A stretch of DNA of 64,000 bases. Source: Microbacterium sp. BH-3-3-3 (GTDB lineage Bacteria > Actinomycetota > Actinomycetes > Actinomycetales > Microbacteriaceae). Where the stretch lies: the NCBI RefSeq assembly GCF_001792815.1, contig NZ_CP017674.1:2790001-2854000 (forward strand), read 5' to 3'. The notes under the pieces are model-generated. The model did no database searches, had not been told where the DNA came from, and saw only the letters and a list, made by a program, of their open reading frames with translations. Every line of letters begins with the position of its first letter. Positions within the stretch are counted from its first letter, which is position 1. A program made the translations under genes and the position numbers. Below are positions 26,328-35,904 of this stretch, in pieces.

Positions 26328-26515
26328 CGTCTCACCCGCGCGTCGTCTCGGTGGGGGAGTCGCGATCGGTCGGAAACACTTCGCGCCGACGGCTTCACCG
26401 TTCACACGATGGCAACGAATGAAGCCTGGGAATTCCTGATGAGGTCGTCTACGGTCGAAGAGACCCCCCGTCGATCCCCCCACCCGACGATGACCGTCGG
26501 ATTCGCAGGAGACCC

Positions 26516-29500
26516 ATGTCCCCCATGCCTTCTCAGCGTCCCTCGGGCCGCACCGCGACCGCGCTGAGCGCGGCGGTGGCCGCCGCCCTCCTGGGTTCCG
26601 CCCTGGTCGCCCCGGCTGCTTCGGCGGCCCCGATCGACCCCGCGGCGCCCTCGCTGCCGGTCGTCGAGACGGCTGCCCCCGACGCGTCGGACACCGCCGC
26701 CCCCGGCGACGTCGTGCCGCAGCCGGACACCGCGCAGACCGCCTCACCCGCCCCCACGCCGGCGGATCCGACGACGCCGGAGACGGCGGCTGCCGAGCCT
26801 CCCGCCGCCGGAGTGGCCGCGGCGGCGGAGGTCACCGCCATCCGCGACATCCAGGGCGAGGGCGACACCACCCCGCGGGACGGGCAGTCCGTCACCACGC
26901 GCGGCGTCGTGACCGCCGCGTACCCGACCGGCGGATACGACGGGTTCTTCCTGCAGACCGCGGGCACCGGCGGCGACCTGGGCGCCGATCACACGGCATC
27001 CGACGCGATCTTCGTCTACGGCTCCCGCGCGGTGGCCGAGGTCGCGGTCGGCGACCACGTCGAGGTCAGCGGAACCGCGAGCGAGTACAACGGCCTCACC
27101 CAGATCGTCTCGGACTCCGACCTCGTCACGGTACTGACCGACGCGGCCGAGCCCGTCACCCCGGCGACCGTCGCGTGGCCGCGGACCGACGAGGAGCGCG
27201 AGCGCCTCGAGGGGATGCTGCTGGCACCACAGGGCGACTTCACCGTCACCAACACCTACAGCACGGGCCAGTACGCCGAAGTGGGCCTGGCCGCGGGCAC
27301 CACTCCGCTCCTCGCCCCCACCGAGGTCGCGCGCCCGGGCACCGCCGAGTTCGACGACGTCGTGGCCGACAACGCCGCCCGCGCCGTGGTCCTCGACGAC
27401 GGAGCGTCGCTGAACTTCCAGCGCTCGGCCACCGATGTGCCGCTGCCGTACCTGTCGCTCACCGACCCGGTGCGCGTCGGCGCTCCGGCGTCGTTCACCC
27501 GGCCGGTCGTGCTCGACTTCCGTAACGACGCGTGGAAGTTCCAGCCCACCGGGCAGCTCACGGTCGACAACGCCGCCGACGTGCAGCCGGCGACCTTCGA
27601 GAACACGCGCACCGCACGGCCCGCCGACGTCGGCGGCACCGTACAGGTGGCCAGCTTCAACGTTCTGAACTACTTCACCACCACCGCCGAGGACGTCGGC
27701 TGCGATTCGGTCTACACCGACCGCGAGGGCAACCCGATCACGGCCAACCGCTGCGCCGAGCCGGGCCCGCGCGGAGCAGCCAACGACGAGAACCTCCAGC
27801 GCCAGCAGGCGAAGATCGTCGCCGCTCTGAACGCCCTCGACGCGGAGGTGGTCTCGCTCGAAGAGATCGAGAACTCCGCCGCTCTCGGGAAGGACCGTGA
27901 CGAGGCGCTCTCGACCCTCGTCGGGGCGCTCAACGCCGACCTGGGCGAGGACGCCTGGGCGTTCGTCGCGTCGCCGACCGCGCTGCCGGCGTCGGAGGAC
28001 GTCATCCGCACCGCCTTCATCTACAAGCGTGCGGCGGTCGTGCCGGTCGGCGACAGCGTCATCCTCGACGACCCCGCGTTCGCCAACGCGCGACAGCCGC
28101 TGGCCCAGGCCTTCGCGGCCGCCGGCGACGACGACGCGTCGTTCCTCGCGATCGTGAACCACTTCAAGTCGAAGAGCGACAGCGATCCCGCAGCCTCGGG
28201 CGACAACGCCGACGGCGACCAGGGCGCCTTCAACGGCGACCGCGTGCGTCAGGCGCAGGCGCTCGTCGACTTCGCCGCCGCGCGCACCGCGGACACCGGC
28301 GTCGACGAGGTGTTCCTGCTCGGCGACTTCAACGCGTACACGCAGGAGGACCCGATGCAGGTGCTCCGCGACGCGGGGTACGCCGATCTGGGGTCCACGA
28401 CCGGCAAATACACGTACTCGTTCAGCGGTCAGTCCGGCTCGCTCGACCACGTGCTGGCGTCTCCGGCCGCGCAGGAGCTCGTCACGGGCACCGACGTCTG
28501 GAACATCAACGCCGGTGAGGCTCTCGCGCTGGAGTACAGCCGGTACAACGCCAATGTGCGCAACTTCTACGACGCGTCCCCCTACCGCTCCAGCGACCAC
28601 GATCCCGTGGTCGTCGGGCTCGACCTGTCGGGGACGACCGAGCTGAACCTGCTCAACATCAACGACTTCCACGGGCGCATCGACACCAACACCGTGAAGT
28701 TCGCCGGCACGATCGAGCAGCTGCGGGCCGAGAAGGGCGAGCAGCGGTCGCTGTTCCTCTCCAACGGTGACAACATCGGCGCGTCGCTGTTCGCCTCGGC
28801 CAACGCCGACGACGCGCCCACGATCGACGTGCTCAACGCGCTCGGGCTCGCGGCATCCGCCGTCGGCAATCACGAGTTCGACAAGGGCATCGACGACCTG
28901 ACCGGCCGGGTCACCGAGCGTTCCGCGTTCCCGTACCTGGGGGCGAACGTCTACCGGGACGGTCGACCGCTGCTGCCCGGCTACGAGATCGTCGAGGTGA
29001 ACGGACTGCGCGTCGGCGTCGTCGGCGCGGTGACCGAGGAGACGGCGTCGCTCGTCAGCCCCGGAGGGATCGAGGGCCTGGAGTTCCGCGAGCCCGTGGC
29101 CGAGGTGAACCGCGTGGTCGCCGAGATCCGCGATCAGGTCGACGTGCTCGTCGCCGAGTTCCACGAGGGCGCGGCCCAGGGCGACGCGGCGGGGACCACC
29201 CTCGACGACGCGATCGCCGCGGGCGGGGCGTTCGCCCGCATCGTGACCGAGACCGATGCCGACGTGGATGCCATCTTCACCGGCCACACGCACGAGGAGT
29301 ACGCGTGGGAGGCCCCGGTTCCCGGCGGTGACGGGACGCGTCCCGTGCTGCAGACCGGCAACTACGGCGAGAACATCGGCCAGGTCGTACTGACGATCGA
29401 TCGCGAGAGCGGCGACGTCGTCGACCACGAGGCTCGCAACGTTCCGCGCCTGGCGGCCGAGGTCGTCGAGGACGACCCCGAGCAGACCGCCGAGAACAGC

Positions 29501-30694
29501 GCCGCCCTCGACGCCGACCTCATCGCGACGTACCCGCGGGTGGCCGAGGTGGACGACATCGTCGACCGTGCCCTGGCCGAGGCCGACCTCGTCGGTTCCC
29601 GCCCGGTGGGATCGGTCACGGCCGACATCACCACCGCCTTCCTCGGCGGGGCGTACGTCGACGGCGTGTACACGGGCGGCCAGCGCGACGACCGGTCGCA
29701 GCAGTCCGCGCTCGGCAATCTCGTCGCCGACGCGCTGCTCGACACGCTCGACGACCCCGCCCGCGGCGGGGCCGACATCACCGTGGTCAACCCGGGCGGC
29801 CTGCGCGCCGAACTGCTGCGCGGCGACGACGGCGTGATCACGTTCGCCGAGGCGAACGCGGTGCTGCCGTTCGTGAACAACCTGGGCACCACCACCCTCA
29901 CCGGCGATCAGCTGCGCCGCCTGCTCGAGCAGCAGTGGGGCGACGAAGCGGGCCGTGCCGCGACGCTGGCGCTGAGCGTGTCCGAGAACCTGCGCTACAC
30001 CTACGACGCCACTCGGGCGCCGGGGCAGCGCATCTCGGGCCTCTGGGTCGACGATGTCGCGGTGGATCCCGCGGCGTCGTATCGCGTCGGCTCGTTCAGC
30101 TTCCTGCTGCAGGGCGGTGACGCGTTCACCGTGTTCGACGAGGGCACGGAGCCGCGCGACTCGGGTCTCATCGACCGCGACGGCTGGATCTCGTACCTGT
30201 CGGCCCATCCGGGCCTCGCGCCGGACTTCGGTGCCCGCGCGGTCGAGGTGACGGGTGCGCCGACCGAGGTCGTCCGCGGCGCCGAGACGTCGTTCACGGT
30301 CTCGGGGCTCGACCTGACCTCGCTCGGCAGCCCCGCCGCCACCGAGGCCACGGTGATGGTCGGTGCGGGAGAAGCCCAGACGGTGCCCGTCCGCGACGGC
30401 GTCGCCCAGGTCACCCTCACGGTGCCCGTGGACGCCCCCGCCGAGGTCGGCATCCGCCTCGTCACGGCCTCGGGCTCGACGGCCACGGTGCCCGTGCGGG
30501 TCGTGGACGGTGCCGATGACGCCCCCTCGGGTCCGGGGGACTCCGGCGGCGGCGAGGCCGGCCCGGGCGCTCCCGGATCGCTTCCGCGCACCGGTGCGGA
30601 CACGGCGTGGATGGGCGGCGGCGTGCTGGCGGCCCTCGCGCTCCTGGGCGTCGGTGTGGTGCTGCGTCGTCGCGGAGTGCGCCGGGCGGACTGA
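26516..30694 (+). CDS. Wall-anchored ExeM/NucH nuclease fused to 5'-nucleotidase
   Basis: 1392 residues. Signal peptide about 1-38 (cleavage near PAASAAP), then a Thr/Pro/Ala-rich linker. An OB-like nuclease-associated domain spans about 115-220. The endonuclease/exonuclease/phosphatase domain is about 375-700 (VASFNVLNYFTT, LLGDFNAYTQEDP, SLDHVLASP, SDHDPVVVGL). The metallophosphatase starts near 711 (LNINDFHGRID, LSNGDNIGASLF, GNHEFDKGIDD, FTGHTHEEYAW). The 5'-nucleotidase C-terminal domain covers about 1025-1200 (NPGGLRAELLRG). A LPRTG sortase signal at about 1356 is followed by a hydrophobic helix and RRRGVRR. It would degrade extracellular DNA and strip the phosphate from nucleotides at the cell wall. 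AGGAGA precedes ATG 26516. Confidence 0.92.
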   Translation: MSPMPSQRPSGRTATALSAAVAAALLGSALVAPAASAAPIDPAAPSLPVVETAAPDASDTAAPGDVVPQPDTAQTASPAPTPADPTTPETAAAEPPAAGVAAAAEVTAIRDIQGEGDTTPRDGQSVTTRGVVTAAYPTGGYDGFFLQTAGTGGDLGADHTASDAIFVYGSRAVAEVAVGDHVEVSGTASEYNGLTQIVSDSDLVTVLTDAAEPVTPATVAWPRTDEERERLEGMLLAPQGDFTVTNTYSTGQYAEVGLAAGTTPLLAPTEVARPGTAEFDDVVADNAARAVVLDDGASLNFQRSATDVPLPYLSLTDPVRVGAPASFTRPVVLDFRNDAWKFQPTGQLTVDNAADVQPATFENTRTARPADVGGTVQVASFNVLNYFTTTAEDVGCDSVYTDREGNPITANRCAEPGPRGAANDENLQRQQAKIVAALNALDAEVVSLEEIENSAALGKDRDEALSTLVGALNADLGEDAWAFVASPTALPASEDVIRTAFIYKRAAVVPVGDSVILDDPAFANARQPLAQAFAAAGDDDASFLAIVNHFKSKSDSDPAASGDNADGDQGAFNGDRVRQAQALVDFAAARTADTGVDEVFLLGDFNAYTQEDPMQVLRDAGYADLGSTTGKYTYSFSGQSGSLDHVLASPAAQELVTGTDVWNINAGEALALEYSRYNANVRNFYDASPYRSSDHDPVVVGLDLSGTTELNLLNINDFHGRIDTNTVKFAGTIEQLRAEKGEQRSLFLSNGDNIGASLFASANADDAPTIDVLNALGLAASAVGNHEFDKGIDDLTGRVTERSAFPYLGANVYRDGRPLLPGYEIVEVNGLRVGVVGAVTEETASLVSPGGIEGLEFREPVAEVNRVVAEIRDQVDVLVAEFHEGAAQGDAAGTTLDDAIAAGGAFARIVTETDADVDAIFTGHTHEEYAWEAPVPGGDGTRPVLQTGNYGENIGQVVLTIDRESGDVVDHEARNVPRLAAEVVEDDPEQTAENSAALDADLIATYPRVAEVDDIVDRALAEADLVGSRPVGSVTADITTAFLGGAYVDGVYTGGQRDDRSQQSALGNLVADALLDTLDDPARGGADITVVNPGGLRAELLRGDDGVITFAEANAVLPFVNNLGTTTLTGDQLRRLLEQQWGDEAGRAATLALSVSENLRYTYDATRAPGQRISGLWVDDVAVDPAASYRVGSFSFLLQGGDAFTVFDEGTEPRDSGLIDRDGWISYLSAHPGLAPDFGARAVEVTGAPTEVVRGAETSFTVSGLDLTSLGSPAATEATVMVGAGEAQTVPVRDGVAQVTLTVPVDAPAEVGIRLVTASGSTATVPVRVVDGADDAPSGPGDSGGGEAGPGAPGSLPRTGADTAWMGGGVLAALALLGVGVVLRRRGVRRAD

Positions 30695-30702
30695 GCCGAA
30701 GA

Positions 30703-30744
30703 AGCACGGGACCCCGGATGCCACGGCATCCGGGGTCCCGTGCT
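30703..30744. terminator. Bidirectional terminator, 20-bp arms
   Basis: Arms of 20 bp (30703-30722 and 30725-30744) are perfect complements around AC and include GGATGCC/GGCATCC. It separates the nuclease gene from the convergent lacI-type gene, so it can serve both. Confidence 0.85.
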
Positions 30745-30745
30745 G

Positions 30746-31756
30746 TCAGGCGGGGCGCGGGGGAGCGGTGGAGGATCGCACCACCAGGCGGGTCGCCGCC
30801 TCGGTGCGTCGCGGGGGCTCGCTGGTGCCCTCGATCATCGACAGCAGCATGCGCGTCGCCTCGACGCCCTGGTCGAGTGGGAACTGCTCGACGGTGGTGA
30901 GGGCGAACATCTCGGCGTAGTCGTGGCCGTCGATGCCGACGACGCTGAGCTGCGTCGGAACGGAGATGCCCATGCGACGCGCGGCGATGATGACGCCGAT
31001 GGCGACCTCGTCGCACGCGGCGACGACGCCCGTGGGGCGGGAGGCGGCGTCGGCGAGGAACGAGGCGGCGGCCGCGTACGCATCGGTGATGGTCAGCGTG
31101 GACGGGACGTTGCGGATGCGGACGGCGAGTCCGTGGTCGTTCATGGCCTTGCGGTAGCCGATGGAACGCTCGTCGACGTCTTTCGCGGGGGCATCGCTGG
31201 GCGGCGTGCTGCCGACGAACGCGATGTCGGTGTGTCCCAGGGCGATGAGGTGCTGCGTGATGATGCGCGTGATGGCGATGTTGTCGAGGCCGAGGGTGGG
31301 AACCCCGGCGAGGGCGTTGCCGATGCTCACGACGGGTTTGCCGATGTTCGCGAGGCGTTCCAGATCGGCGTCGTCGGGTTCGAGGGCGACGGCGATGATG
31401 CCGTCGAAGCGCTTTCGGGCGAGGTAGGTGGAGTACAGGCTCTCGCGGTCGTTCGATCCGGGTTCGGCGACGTACAGGGTCACGTCGTACCCGCGGGGGA
31501 TGAGGGTGCGCTCGACGCCCTCGACGATCGCGCCGAAGTACCAGCGGTTGACCTTCGGCACGATCAGGGCGATGGTGCTCGTGCGGCCGGTCGCCAGACT
31601 CACGGCGCTCGTGGAAGGGACGTAGCCGAGCGACTCCGCGGCGTCGGCGACGCGCCGACGCGTGTCGTCGGAGACGTAGCCGCCGCCGGTCAGTGCTCGG
31701 CTGGCGGTCGACTTGGACACGCCGGCCAGGCGTGCCACATCGGCGATTCCGCTCAT
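30746..31756 (-). CDS. LacI-family repressor of the sugar ABC operon
   Basis: 336 residues. The headpiece GIADVARLAGVSKSTASRAL is at the N-terminus, with the hinge helix near residue 50 and a periplasmic-binding-like sensor domain after it (SDDTRRRVADAAESLGYVPS marks the junction). ATG 31756 is chosen because the 20 upstream residues are not family-like. Divergent from the ABC operon, with two near-identical palindromes in the gap. The effector is probably a sugar of the transporter it controls. Confidence 0.9.
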   Translation of the reverse strand: MSGIADVARLAGVSKSTASRALTGGGYVSDDTRRRVADAAESLGYVPSTSAVSLATGRTSTIALIVPKVNRWYFGAIVEGVERTLIPRGYDVTLYVAEPGSNDRESLYSTYLARKRFDGIIAVALEPDDADLERLANIGKPVVSIGNALAGVPTLGLDNIAITRIITQHLIALGHTDIAFVGSTPPSDAPAKDVDERSIGYRKAMNDHGLAVRIRNVPSTLTITDAYAAAASFLADAASRPTGVVAACDEVAIGVIIAARRMGISVPTQLSVVGIDGHDYAEMFALTTVEQFPLDQGVEATRMLLSMIEGTSEPPRRTEAATRLVVRSSTAPPRPA

Positions 31757-31827
31757 CGTGTGTTCCTCGGGGTCCGATCGACATCGGTGTCGACGTCGAA
31801 GAAGAGTATCCGACAACGCGCTTTTGT

Positions 31828-31839
31828 GGAACCGGTTCC
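31828..31839. promoter_or_regulatory. LacI-type operator O1
   Basis: GGAACCGGTTCC is a perfect 12-bp palindrome with the central CpG-containing core typical of LacI-family sites. It lies 71 bp upstream of the repressor gene. Confidence 0.75.
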
Positions 31840-31903
31840 CCGCGATGCTTCCCCCCGGTTCTTCGCGTTTTTCCGCCAGTTATGCGTTCGTGATCTTTCG
31901 GCG

Positions 31904-31949
31904 TTGCGTCTCGTCGGGTTCTCGCCTACGGTGATCTGGAATCGGTTCC
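31904..31949 (+). promoter_or_regulatory. Sugar ABC promoter with LacI operator O2
   Basis: TTGCGT (31904-31909) and TACGGT (31927-31932) form a 17-bp-spaced promoter. GGAATCGGTTCC (31938-31949), one base different from O1, covers the expected start of transcription, so bound repressor would block it. Confidence 0.65.
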
Positions 31950-31994
31950 TGACAGGTTCCGATGCACCATTTGAACTCGAAGAGGAGAGACCAC

Positions 31995-33326
31995 ATGGGT
32001 ATGTCACAGCGGTATCGCCTGCTGGCGCCCGTCGGGCTGCTGGCGGTCGGTGCGATTGCTCTCGCGGGCTGCGCCGAAGGCGACAGCAGCGGCGGCGGGA
32101 GCGGATCCGGGGGCGAGACGACCGTCCGCATCTCCGGCGGCATCACCGGCACCGAGGCCGACGCGCTGAACCAGAGCTTCGACCAGTTCACCGCGGACAC
32201 GGGCATCAAGGTCGTCTACACCGGCGACAAGAGCTTCGAAGGCAACGTCGTGACCAAGGTCTCGGGTGGCGACGCCCCCGACATCGCGATCGTTCCGCAG
32301 CCGGGTCTGCTCAAGACCCTGATCGGCACCGGCGAGGTCCAGAAGGCGTCCGACGCCGTCTCGAGCAACGTCGACGAGTACTGGGGCGAGGACTGGAAGT
32401 CCTACGGCACCGAGGACGGCACGTTCTACGCCGCTCCCATGCTCGCCAACCTCAAGGGCTACGTCTGGTACTCGCCGGCGAAGTTCAAGGAGTGGGGCGT
32501 CGAGGTTCCCAAGACGTTCGACGAGCTGCTCACGCTCACGCAGACCATCCAGCAGAAGTCGGGCTCCGCACCCTGGTGCGCGGGCTTCGCCTCGGACGCC
32601 GCATCGGGCTGGCCCGGAACGGACTGGATCGAGGACATGGTCCTGCGTCAGTCCGGCCCCGACGTGTACGACCAGTGGGTGGCGAACGAGGTCAAATTCA
32701 CCGACCCGCAGATCAAGGACGCCTTCGACGCCGTCGGCTCGATCCTGCTCAACCCGTCGTACGTCAACGCCGGTTTCGGTGACGTCAAGAGCATCAACTC
32801 GACCGCGTTCGCCGACGTCGCCGCCAAGGTGGCCGACGGCAGCTGCGCGATGACCCACCAGGCGTCGTTCCTCTCGGCGAACTTCCTCACGGTCACGAAC
32901 GCGGCGGGCGAGACCCCCACGATCGCCCCCGACGGCGACGTGTACGCGTTCCTGCTCCCGGGCGTGAAGGAAGGCGAGCTGGCGGTCGAGGGTGGCGGCG
33001 AGTTCGTCGCGGCCTTCTCCGACGACGAGAGCGTTCAGAAGGTCGCCGAGTTCATGTCGACCCCCGAGTTCGCCGATGCCCGCGTCAAGCTCGGCGGCGT
33101 CATCTCGGCCAACAAGGGCGCCGACCCGTCGCTCGCCTCCAGCGAGTTCCTCACCGAGGCGATGAAGACGCTGCAGGACCCGAACACCACGCTGCGTTTC
33201 GACGCGTCCGACCTCATGCCGGCCACCGTCGGTTCGGGTTCGTTCTGGAAGGGCATGGTCAGCTGGATCGACGGCACGCCCACCGACGAGGTGCTCAGCA
33301 ACATCCAGGCCGGCTACGACAACTAG
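31995..33326 (+). CDS. Carbohydrate ABC transporter, binding lipoprotein
   Basis: 443 residues. Signal peptide with lipobox AIALAGC (Cys26). The mature protein is a family 1 solute-binding protein (FTADTGIKVVYTGDKSFEGN, APDIAIVPQPGLLKTLI, MLANLKGYVWYSPAKFKEWG, PWCAGFASDAASGWPGTDW). This variant resembles AglE-like alpha-glucoside binding proteins, but the sugar is inferred. AGAGGAGAGA precedes ATG 31995. A hairpin separates it from the permeases. Confidence 0.88.
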   Translation: MGMSQRYRLLAPVGLLAVGAIALAGCAEGDSSGGGSGSGGETTVRISGGITGTEADALNQSFDQFTADTGIKVVYTGDKSFEGNVVTKVSGGDAPDIAIVPQPGLLKTLIGTGEVQKASDAVSSNVDEYWGEDWKSYGTEDGTFYAAPMLANLKGYVWYSPAKFKEWGVEVPKTFDELLTLTQTIQQKSGSAPWCAGFASDAASGWPGTDWIEDMVLRQSGPDVYDQWVANEVKFTDPQIKDAFDAVGSILLNPSYVNAGFGDVKSINSTAFADVAAKVADGSCAMTHQASFLSANFLTVTNAAGETPTIAPDGDVYAFLLPGVKEGELAVEGGGEFVAAFSDDESVQKVAEFMSTPEFADARVKLGGVISANKGADPSLASSEFLTEAMKTLQDPNTTLRFDASDLMPATVGSGSFWKGMVSWIDGTPTDEVLSNIQAGYDN

Positions 33327-33339
33327 CCGTTCCTGACGA

Positions 33340-33379
33340 GACCGATGGGCCGTCCGCGATGCGGGCGGCCCATCCGGTC
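33340..33379 (+). other. Intercistronic hairpin in the sugar ABC operon
   Basis: A long stem (from 33340, to 33379) with one bulge and one mismatch follows the binding-protein stop by 13 bp. Same layout as the hairpin in the amino-acid transporter operon. Confidence 0.6.
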
Positions 33380-33450
33380 CCGTCCTTCATCATCGCCCTC
33401 TCGCTCGGGCGTCAATCGATGAGCACGAAGGCGTGTTCGGGAGGGAAGTC

Positions 33451-34800
33451 ATGACCGATATCAAAAACGCGGAGAAGGCGCCGGCGGCCTCGCCGGCGGG
33501 CCGGACGAAAGCGACACCGTCGCGCGGCTCCGCGCACAACCACCGGACCACGGTCATCGTGGTCTCCGTCGCCCTCATCCTGGCGGTGGCGCTCTTCCTC
33601 TTCATGGTGACGCGTCCCGCGGCAGAGACGCGACCCACCACCCTGGGCTTCTCGCTCAACAGCTTCTTCACCTGGCTGGGCGGACTCAACCCGCTCGCGC
33701 AGATCCCGCTCGTCCTCCTCGCCTTCGGCGTCGTCGTCGGACTGCTGCTGCTGCTCATCGAGTACGCGCCACGCGCGGGCAAGGGCTACTTCTGGCTCCG
33801 CCTGGTGGCGTGCTTCGCCATCCCGGTGATCGCCTTCATGCTGCTGCGTCCGTACCAGAACGCCGTGATCTACGTGCTCGGCATCGCGGTGCTGCTCGGC
33901 GCCGTGCTCTTCTACGCGGACTACCGGTCGCGTCAGGGGGCCGGGTACCTGTTCCAGCTCATCCTGTTCGCCGCCCCGGCGTCGATCCTGCTGCTGCTGG
34001 GGCTCGTCTACCCCGCTATCACCACGTTCTTCCAGTCGTTCTTCGACAAGACCGGTGACAACTTCGTCGGGTTCGAGAACTACATCTGGACCTTCACGAA
34101 CCCCGAGGGCTTCTGGTCGGTCATCAACACCCTCATCTGGGTGCTGCTGGCGCCGACCATCGCGACGGCCATCGGCCTCGCATACGCGGTGTTCATCGAC
34201 CGCGCGGCCGGTGAGAAGTACCTCAAGGTCCTCATCTTCATGCCGTTCGCCATCTCGTTCGTCGGTGCCGGCATCATCTGGAAGTTCGTCTACGACTTCC
34301 GCCAGGACAACCAGATCGGCATCTTGAACGCCATCGTCACGGCGTTCGGCGGTCAGCCGGTGTCGTGGCTGTCGGCGGCGCCGCTGATCAACACCCTGCT
34401 GCTGGTCGTGGTCTTCATCTGGAGCCAGACCGGCCTCGCCATGGTCATCCTCTCGGCGGCGATCAAGGCCGTTCCGACGGAGCAGATGGAAGCGGCAGAG
34501 CTCGACGGCGCGAGTGCCTGGGAGCGGTTCATCAACGTCACCGTCCCCGGCATCCGTTCGTCGCTGATCGTGGTGCTGACCACGATCGCCATCGGTGCGC
34601 TCAAGATCTACGACATCGTCGCGGTCATGACCGGTGGACGCAACGACTCGACCGTCCTCGCCTTCGAGATGGTCAACCAGCAGCAGCGGTTCCAGAGCTA
34701 CGGCCACTCCGCGGCGCTGGCCGTGGTGCTGTTCCTCTTCGTGCTGCCGCTGATCATCTTCAACGTGCGCCAGATCCGGAAGCAGAGGGAAGTGCGATGA
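33451..34800 (+). CDS. Carbohydrate ABC transporter, permease (MalF/AglF-like)
   Basis: 449 residues, longer than usual because of an extra hydrophobic N-terminal region of about 130 residues (three or four helices) before the transport core. The core begins near residue 175 (LFAAPASILLLLGLVYPAIT), and the EAA loop is MEAAELDGASAWERFINVTV. ATG 33451 is preceded by GGGAGGGAAG. The last base pair group overlaps the next gene (ATGA). Confidence 0.9.
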   Translation: MTDIKNAEKAPAASPAGRTKATPSRGSAHNHRTTVIVVSVALILAVALFLFMVTRPAAETRPTTLGFSLNSFFTWLGGLNPLAQIPLVLLAFGVVVGLLLLLIEYAPRAGKGYFWLRLVACFAIPVIAFMLLRPYQNAVIYVLGIAVLLGAVLFYADYRSRQGAGYLFQLILFAAPASILLLLGLVYPAITTFFQSFFDKTGDNFVGFENYIWTFTNPEGFWSVINTLIWVLLAPTIATAIGLAYAVFIDRAAGEKYLKVLIFMPFAISFVGAGIIWKFVYDFRQDNQIGILNAIVTAFGGQPVSWLSAAPLINTLLLVVVFIWSQTGLAMVILSAAIKAVPTEQMEAAELDGASAWERFINVTVPGIRSSLIVVLTTIAIGALKIYDIVAVMTGGRNDSTVLAFEMVNQQQRFQSYGHSAALAVVLFLFVLPLIIFNVRQIRKQREVR

Positions 34801-35774
34801 CCATCGGAGTAGATGTCGTCGAGCCGATCGTCGATTCACGTTCGGCCCGCCAGGTCGAGCGCGACACGCGCCGGCACGAGAAGACGGCGCAGAAGCGCCT
34901 CACGTCCAAGGGCGCGACGATCGCGGCCGTCGTCATCGCGTTCTTCTGGACGATCCCGACGTTCGGCCTGTTCATCACGTCGTTCCGCCCCGGCTCCGAC
35001 ACGCAGTCGACCGGTTGGTGGACGGTGTTCACCGACCCCAGCTTCACGCTCGAGAACTACCGGCTCGCGCTGACCTCGGGCGGTACCGCCCTGACGCTGG
35101 CGTCGTCGTTCCTGAACTCGCTGGCGATCACGATCCCGGTGGTGCTGTTCGCCCTCGCGATCGCGTCGCTCATCGCCTACGCCTTCGCGTGGATCGACTT
35201 CAAGGGCCGCAACTTCTTCTTCATCTTCATCTTCGCGTTGCAGATCGTGCCGCTGCAGATGGCTCTCGTGCCGCTGCTGACGCTGTTCTCGCGCGGACTG
35301 ACGATCAACGAGGTCACGATCTTCCCGGGCTTCGACCTTCGCGGGGTGGAGCACAGCTTCGCCACCGTGTGGATTGCGCACGTGATCTTCGCGATGCCCC
35401 TGGCGATCTTCCTGCTGCACAACTTCATCGCCGAGATCCCGGGTGAGGTCATCGAGGCGGCTCGCGTCGACGGCGCCGGACACGGGCAGATCTTCTTCCG
35501 CCTGATCCTGCCGCTCGCGGCTCCCGCTCTGGCGTCGTTCGCGGTGCTCGAGTTCATCTGGGTGTGGAACGACCTGCTGGTGGCGACGATCTTCGCGCCA
35601 TCGTCCTCTCTGCCTCTGACGCAGTCGCTGAACTCGCTGTCGGGCACCTGGGGCGACCAGTGGTTCCTGCAGTCGGCCGGAACGTTCATCTCGATCCTCG
35701 TGCCGCTGCTGGTGTTCTTCCTGCTGCAGCGCTTCTTCGTGCGCGGCCTGCTGGCGGGTGCGACGAAGGGCTGA
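34797..35774 (+). CDS. Carbohydrate ABC transporter, permease (MalG/AglG-like)
   Basis: 325 residues and six helices. The N-terminal tail is long and charged. FGLFITSFRPGSDTQSTGWW is the usual first-helix region, and the EAA loop is VIEAARVDGAGHGQIFFRLI. No ATPase gene follows; as in other actinobacterial sugar importers, a shared MsiK-type ATPase elsewhere probably energises it. Confidence 0.92.
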   Translation: MTIGVDVVEPIVDSRSARQVERDTRRHEKTAQKRLTSKGATIAAVVIAFFWTIPTFGLFITSFRPGSDTQSTGWWTVFTDPSFTLENYRLALTSGGTALTLASSFLNSLAITIPVVLFALAIASLIAYAFAWIDFKGRNFFFIFIFALQIVPLQMALVPLLTLFSRGLTINEVTIFPGFDLRGVEHSFATVWIAHVIFAMPLAIFLLHNFIAEIPGEVIEAARVDGAGHGQIFFRLILPLAAPALASFAVLEFIWVWNDLLVATIFAPSSSLPLTQSLNSLSGTWGDQWFLQSAGTFISILVPLLVFFLLQRFFVRGLLAGATKG

Positions 35775-35786
35775 GCCCGACTCCGG

Positions 35787-35826
35787 CGAAGGGGCGCGGC
35801 ATCCATTCGGGTGTCGCGCCCCTTCG
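35787..35826 (+). terminator. Terminator after the sugar ABC operon
   Basis: CGAAGGGGCGCG (35787-35798) pairs perfectly with CGCGCCCCTTCG (35815-35826) around a 16-nt loop. Confidence 0.8.
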
Positions 35827-35904
35827 GCGTTTCGAGCGGATGCCGCGCCGCCCGCCGCCCGCCGCCCGCCCCGCGCCGCCCGCCGCCCGCCGTGCGCCGC
35901 CCTC

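Noticed and set aside
26744..30724. A 1326-residue open frame antisense to the nuclease/5'-nucleotidase gene
   Set aside because: It is a shadow of the G/C-biased sense frame: repetitive Arg, Gly, Asp and Val content, no domain, and it covers the terminator.
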